From: an uncultured Paracoccaceae bacterium
GTDB lineage: Bacteria; Pseudomonadota; Alphaproteobacteria; Rhodobacterales; Rhodobacteraceae
Assembly (NCBI GenBank): GCA_947488605.1
Contig: CANKZJ010000004.1
Coordinates: forward strand, 124,001 to 188,000
Direction: 5' to 3'
Length of the DNA: 64,000 bases
Position 1 is the stretch's first letter, and the number at the start of each line of letters is the position of its first letter. Below, in pieces: positions 60,200 through 64,000 of this stretch. The notes below the pieces were generated by a model that worked only from the letters and a program-made list of their open reading frames with translations, was not told the origin of the DNA and did not search any database. Made by a program: the position numbers and the translations under genes.

Positions 60200-61612
60200 T
60201 TACTCGCTGGCGGAATTCTCCGAGACCAAAGCGCCATCTGACCAAATACCAATACTTTCTTGCCCCGTGGCATAGCGCATCGTGCCTTCACCTTCGCGGC
60301 GTCCGCGCACAAAGCTGCCCTCGTAGACATCGCCATTAGCGTAGGAGGCGACGCCTGTGCCGCTGATCTCGCCGTCTTGCCATTGGCCGTTATAATTGAA
60401 CCCGTCAGGAAGTGTGATTTCACCAGTGCCATTGCGCTGTCCGTTCAGGAACTCGCCAACATAAACCGTGCCATCTGCATAGGTTGCACGGCCCAAACCA
60501 TTGCGCTGCCCTTCGGACCAGCGACCCTCATAAACATAGCCATCGGCATAAGTCATCTTGCCTTGGCCGTGGTTCTTGGCATTCAAAAACTCACCTTCAT
60601 AGACCAAGCCGTTCACATAAGTTGCGATACCGACACCGTTAATGACGCCGGCTTCCCATGCCCCTTCGTAGGTCGAACCGTCAGGGTAAGTGATTTTGCC
60701 CACGCCATCTGCGAGGTCATCATTGAAGCTGCCCACGTAGACCGAGCCATCAGGATAGGTCACTTCACCTTCGCCTTCGATCTGGCCTTCGGCCCATGCG
60801 CCGACGTAGACATAACCGTCGGTGCCTTTGAAAGTACCGTTGCCATGGCGGCGGTCGTTCAAGAATGTGCCTTCGTAGCTATCGCCATTGGCATAAACTA
60901 CAGAGCCTTCACCTTCACGGCGGCCATCAACTAATGCACCTTGATACACATCACCATTTGGCTGTGTCAGAGTTCCTGTGCCTTGGATTTGCCCATCGAC
61001 CCATTCACCACTGTAGATAAGCCCATCGGCCATTGTCAGCGTGCCGGTGCCATCACGTTCGCCAGCTTTCAACGTACCGACGTAGATCGCACCATCAGGA
61101 TAAGTGATCGTGCCTTCGCCCTCTTTTTCGCCGTTGACCCATGTTCCGTCATAAACGTAGCCACCGGGGCTGGTCATTGTCCCAACGCCATTGTGCATCG
61201 CGTTGCGGAATTCACCCTCATAGACAACACCGTTCGCGTATTGGGCGATGCCTTGGCCGGTGATATTGCCGTCGACCCATTCGCCTTCAAATGTGCCGCC
61301 ATCTACAAATGTGATTCGGCCTTGGCCCTCTGGTTTGCCTGCAACAAAGGATCCTTCATAGACTGATCCATTCGGGAAACGTGCAATGCCTTCGCCGCGG
61401 ATTTCGCCTTCAACCCACTGGCCCGTGTATTCGTAACCGTTGGGGAGGCGGTAAGTGCCCGTGCCATCCTGCTTGCCATCGACAAAGGTACCTTCATAGA
61501 TACCACCGTCATCGTATTGCTTTGTCTGGACTTCTTGCGCGGAAGCACTGGTTGCCATTCCCGCCATAAGTGCGGCGATTGCCAGGCCTTTTGGTAATCC
61601 AAACATAGTCAT
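60200..61612 (-). CDS. Exported MORN-repeat protein
   Basis: 470 residues. Signal peptide to about residue 26 (ATSASA-QE), then 18 consecutive MORN-type repeats of exactly 23 residues (pattern YEGxFxxGxxxGxGxxxYxxG) and a degenerate 19th at the end, with no insertions. Bacterial MORN proteins are thought to bind lipids or act as elongated scaffolds. ATG 61612 is chosen because GGAG lies 7 nt upstream; ATG 61633 and a longer frame to 61807 are less likely. Position outside the cytoplasm is inferred from the signal peptide. Confidence 0.85.
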   Translation of the reverse strand: MTMFGLPKGLAIAALMAGMATSASAQEVQTKQYDDGGIYEGTFVDGKQDGTGTYRLPNGYEYTGQWVEGEIRGEGIARFPNGSVYEGSFVAGKPEGQGRITFVDGGTFEGEWVDGNITGQGIAQYANGVVYEGEFRNAMHNGVGTMTSPGGYVYDGTWVNGEKEGEGTITYPDGAIYVGTLKAGERDGTGTLTMADGLIYSGEWVDGQIQGTGTLTQPNGDVYQGALVDGRREGEGSVVYANGDSYEGTFLNDRRHGNGTFKGTDGYVYVGAWAEGQIEGEGEVTYPDGSVYVGSFNDDLADGVGKITYPDGSTYEGAWEAGVINGVGIATYVNGLVYEGEFLNAKNHGQGKMTYADGYVYEGRWSEGQRNGLGRATYADGTVYVGEFLNGQRNGTGEITLPDGFNYNGQWQDGEISGTGVASYANGDVYEGSFVRGRREGEGTMRYATGQESIGIWSDGALVSENSASE

Positions 61613-61751
61613 CGGTTTCTCCGTTCGCTTCATCGTGCCGCAGCTTATGGGAGGAGTTGTCACCTGACAACGGCTAACAGCTGATAGCTGCAAACGGCTT
61701 TCCCCCGCGTATCTTTCTGCTACATGCATGCATGGAGTTTGGGACGAAACT

Positions 61752-63413
61752 ATGACAAAAACCTTTCGACTTTCGATCGCGCAACTAAATCCGACAGTTG
61801 GCGACATAGCTGGAAACGCCGATCAGGCACGCAAGGCTTGGGCTGAGGGCAAAGCAGCAGGCGCCGACTTGGTCGCGCTGCCCGAGATGTTTTTGGTCGG
61901 CTACCAGACGCAAGACCTTGTTGCGAAACCAGCTTTTGTCGCTGATGCCATGCGCCACCTGATGGTCTTGGCTGCTGATTGTGCGGATGGTCCAGCCCTT
62001 TCTATCGGTGGTCCGGTTGTCGATGAAGAGCGACTTTACAACGCGTATTTTACTCTGCGCGGTGGGCAAATTATTGCTCAGGCACGCAAACACTTCCTGC
62101 CGAACTTCAATGTCTTTGACGAAGTGAGACTTTTTAAAGGCGCGGACATTGCGGGGCCCTATGCCATGAACAATGGCGCACGTATCGGAAACCCGATCTG
62201 CGAGGACGCTTGGTATCCTGATGTATGTGAAGCGATGGTTGAAAGCGGCGCCGAGATATTAGTCGTGCCCAACGGTTCACCTTATTTCCGGGAAAAATTC
62301 CCGATCCGCATGAATACAATGATCAGCCGGGTGATCGAGAACAATGTTCCGATGGTCTATATCAACATGGTTGGCGGGCAAGATGACCAGATGTTCGATG
62401 GCGGATCGTTCGTGTTGAATCGCGGCGGAAAACTTGCCGTGCAACTTCCAATTATGGAAACGACCGTTTCCCATGTCGATTTTCAACTGACCGATGATGG
62501 CTGGGAGGCGTTGGATGGCGAAAAGGCGCTCCTGCCCGATGTGATGGAGCAAGACTATCGCGTGATGGTGGAAGCGCTACGCGACTACATGCGCAAGACA
62601 GGTTTCAAGAAAGTTCTGCTTGGATTGTCGGGCGGCATTGATAGCGCCATTGTTGCGGCAATTGCTGTGGATGCGTTGGGCGCGGAAAATGTCCGCTGTG
62701 TGATGCTACCGTCTGAGTACACGTCTCAAGCGTCGCTGGATGACGCGGCTGCGGCGGCTAATGCGCTGGGCTGTGCGTATGACACTGTTAATATCGCTGG
62801 GCCTCGTGCGGCGGTGACAGAGGCGCTTGCGCCGCTTTTTGATGGTCTGGCTGCTGACTTGACCGAAGAAAACATCCAGTCCCGCATCCGTGGATTGTTG
62901 CTGATGGCGCAGTCAAACAAATTTGGTGAGATGCTTTTGACGACTGGCAATAAGTCCGAAGTGGCGGTGGGTTATGCGACCATCTATGGCGATATGGCGG
63001 GCGGCTATAACCCTATCAAAGACATGTATAAGACCCGTGTTTTTGATGCCGCACGCTGGCGCAATGCCAATCACCGTCCTTGGATGAACGGACCCAGCGG
63101 TGAGGTGATCCCTGTTGCCATCATCGATAAACCACCCTCGGCAGAGTTGCGGCCTGACCAAAAAGACGAAGACAGCCTGCCGCCTTATGACGTTCTTGAC
63201 GGCATTCTCGATATGCTGGTCGACCAAGAGGCATCCGTCGCGGATTGTGTTGCGGCCGGCTATGATCGCGACACAGTCAAACGCGTCGAACACCTGATCT
63301 ACATTAGCGAGTACAAACGGTTCCAGTCTGCGCCCGGCCCACGCTTGTCGGACCGCGCATTCTGGCTTGACCGTCGCTATCCAATCGTAAACCGATGGCG
63401 CGATGAAAGCTAA
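61752..63413 (+). CDS. nadE: Glutamine-dependent NAD+ synthetase
   Basis: 553 residues, two domains. The N-terminal nitrilase-like glutaminase has the catalytic triad E45 (ALPEMFLVG), K112 (RKHFLPNF) and C149 (GNPICEDAW). The C-terminal synthetase has the PP-loop LSGGIDSAIV near 290-300 and TTGNKSEVAVGYATIYGDMAG. Makes NAD+ from deamido-NAD+ with glutamine as ammonia donor. ATG 61752 is the start; the frame runs back to 61728. Confidence 0.96.
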   Translation: MTKTFRLSIAQLNPTVGDIAGNADQARKAWAEGKAAGADLVALPEMFLVGYQTQDLVAKPAFVADAMRHLMVLAADCADGPALSIGGPVVDEERLYNAYFTLRGGQIIAQARKHFLPNFNVFDEVRLFKGADIAGPYAMNNGARIGNPICEDAWYPDVCEAMVESGAEILVVPNGSPYFREKFPIRMNTMISRVIENNVPMVYINMVGGQDDQMFDGGSFVLNRGGKLAVQLPIMETTVSHVDFQLTDDGWEALDGEKALLPDVMEQDYRVMVEALRDYMRKTGFKKVLLGLSGGIDSAIVAAIAVDALGAENVRCVMLPSEYTSQASLDDAAAAANALGCAYDTVNIAGPRAAVTEALAPLFDGLAADLTEENIQSRIRGLLLMAQSNKFGEMLLTTGNKSEVAVGYATIYGDMAGGYNPIKDMYKTRVFDAARWRNANHRPWMNGPSGEVIPVAIIDKPPSAELRPDQKDEDSLPPYDVLDGILDMLVDQEASVADCVAAGYDRDTVKRVEHLIYISEYKRFQSAPGPRLSDRAFWLDRRYPIVNRWRDES

Positions 63414-63556
63414 ACCTGAATTTGCATAGGGGTGGCGTTGGCGTCGAGGTTAGACCTCGCGTCTGTTCCAAAGATGATGCCCCGCGGCCTGCATATGATC
63501 GAAGTAGCGACATAACCGGGTTTTTGATTTTGCGACGTTCTCTGCTAGCTTGGAGC

Positions 63557-63985
63557 ATGGCCGAGAATAAGACACAAGCGACGGCGCAAAGCGTCAGTGA
63601 CTTCATTGCAGCAGTCGAACACCCGACACGTCGTGCTGATGCCGAAACGTTGGACCGCATGTTCCGCGAGATAACGGGCTGGTCGCCGCAAATGTGGGGT
63701 CCAACGATTATTGGCTATGGCCAATATCACTATACCTACGAAAGCGGTCGCAGCGGCGATTTTCTTGCGACTGGATTTAGCCCGCGCAAGGCTAACCTGT
63801 CGCTATATATCATGCCTGGCTATGCCGATTTTCAATCTATTCTCGATCGCCTAGGCAAGCACAAGACGGGTAAATCTTGTCTCTATATCAACAAACTCAC
63901 TGATGTTGATTTGGATGTCGTCGCGGAGATTATCCGCGCGGGCATTGATGATCTGGCAACGCGCTGGCCTGTGACGCCGACCTAA
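63557..63985 (+). CDS. DUF1801 domain protein
   Basis: 142 residues from ATG 63557 (MAENKTQATAQSVSDFIAAV). The DUF1801/YdhG-like pattern is clear: MFREITGWSPQMWGPTIIGYG, ATGFSPRKANLSLYIMPGY, KTGKSCLYINKLTDVDL. Function unknown; the family is widespread in proteobacteria. A longer frame to 63422 is not protein-like. Complete within the window, ending 15 bp from its edge. Confidence 0.87.
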   Translation: MAENKTQATAQSVSDFIAAVEHPTRRADAETLDRMFREITGWSPQMWGPTIIGYGQYHYTYESGRSGDFLATGFSPRKANLSLYIMPGYADFQSILDRLGKHKTGKSCLYINKLTDVDLDVVAEIIRAGIDDLATRWPVTPT

Positions 63986-64000
63986 GCCGCTGCGCAAAAC

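Noticed and set aside
60200-61612. Regular repeats that might suggest a CRISPR or satellite array
   Set aside because: The periodicity is 69 nt and comes from 23-residue MORN repeats in one reading frame; there are no identical repeats with unique spacers.

Overview
The window reads as chromosome of a Roseobacter-group alphaproteobacterium (Rhodobacterales). This rests on gene content and order (mreB-mreC-mreD-mrdA-rodA, UgpC/MalK-type sugar transporters, a PhrB-type iron-sulfur photolyase, GMC oxidoreductases, Dabb protein) and on a moderately high-GC coding style. It is inferred from protein recognition, not from a search.

Layout. (1) 1-16138, plus strand: a long catabolic locus. It starts with a CoA-transferase cut by the window edge, an enoyl-CoA hydratase-like protein and an aldehyde dehydrogenase. 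A GtsA-like glucose-type ABC importer, two GMC oxidoreductases, a Dabb protein and a LacI-type regulator follow. A perfect palindrome, probably the LacI operator, then precedes a Gfo/Idh/MocA oxidoreductase, an FAD oxidoreductase and KDG kinase. (2) 16170-23205: a GT2/membrane glycosyltransferase fusion, a GST, a divergent amino-acid-type ABC transporter and a MATE exporter. (3) 23215-34236: a second sugar or sugar-acid catabolic locus around a GntR/FCD regulator. One arm carries an ABC importer, a Tm-1-like (UPF0261) protein and a class II aldolase. The other carries an MBL hydrolase, a HAD protein, another class II aldolase and a D-ribulose-kinase-like FGGY kinase. The same 12-bp palindrome lies in front of both arms.

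(4) 34237-43159: the accessory-looking part. It has long non-coding stretches and two convergent sets of envelope genes. On the plus strand are a secreted CxGxxC triple-repeat protein, an anchored coiled-coil OmpA protein and a small membrane coiled-coil protein. On the minus strand are an exported caspase-like protease, an M15 peptidase, a small cysteine-rich secreted protein and two membrane proteins of unknown function. A tRNA-Gln gene closes this region. The protease operon is the best candidate here for an undescribed system.

(5) 43299-64000: core chromosome. It holds a BON-MscS channel, kdsA with capsule export genes kpsE and kpsT, a UDG-like protein, SseB, a GhrA-like reductase, the rod-shape operon, and leuA with an attenuator-like leader peptide. 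An SDR, an FeS photolyase, a MORN-repeat protein, nadE and a DUF1801 protein complete it.

No CRISPR array, intact insertion sequence, prophage, rRNA or origin was seen.
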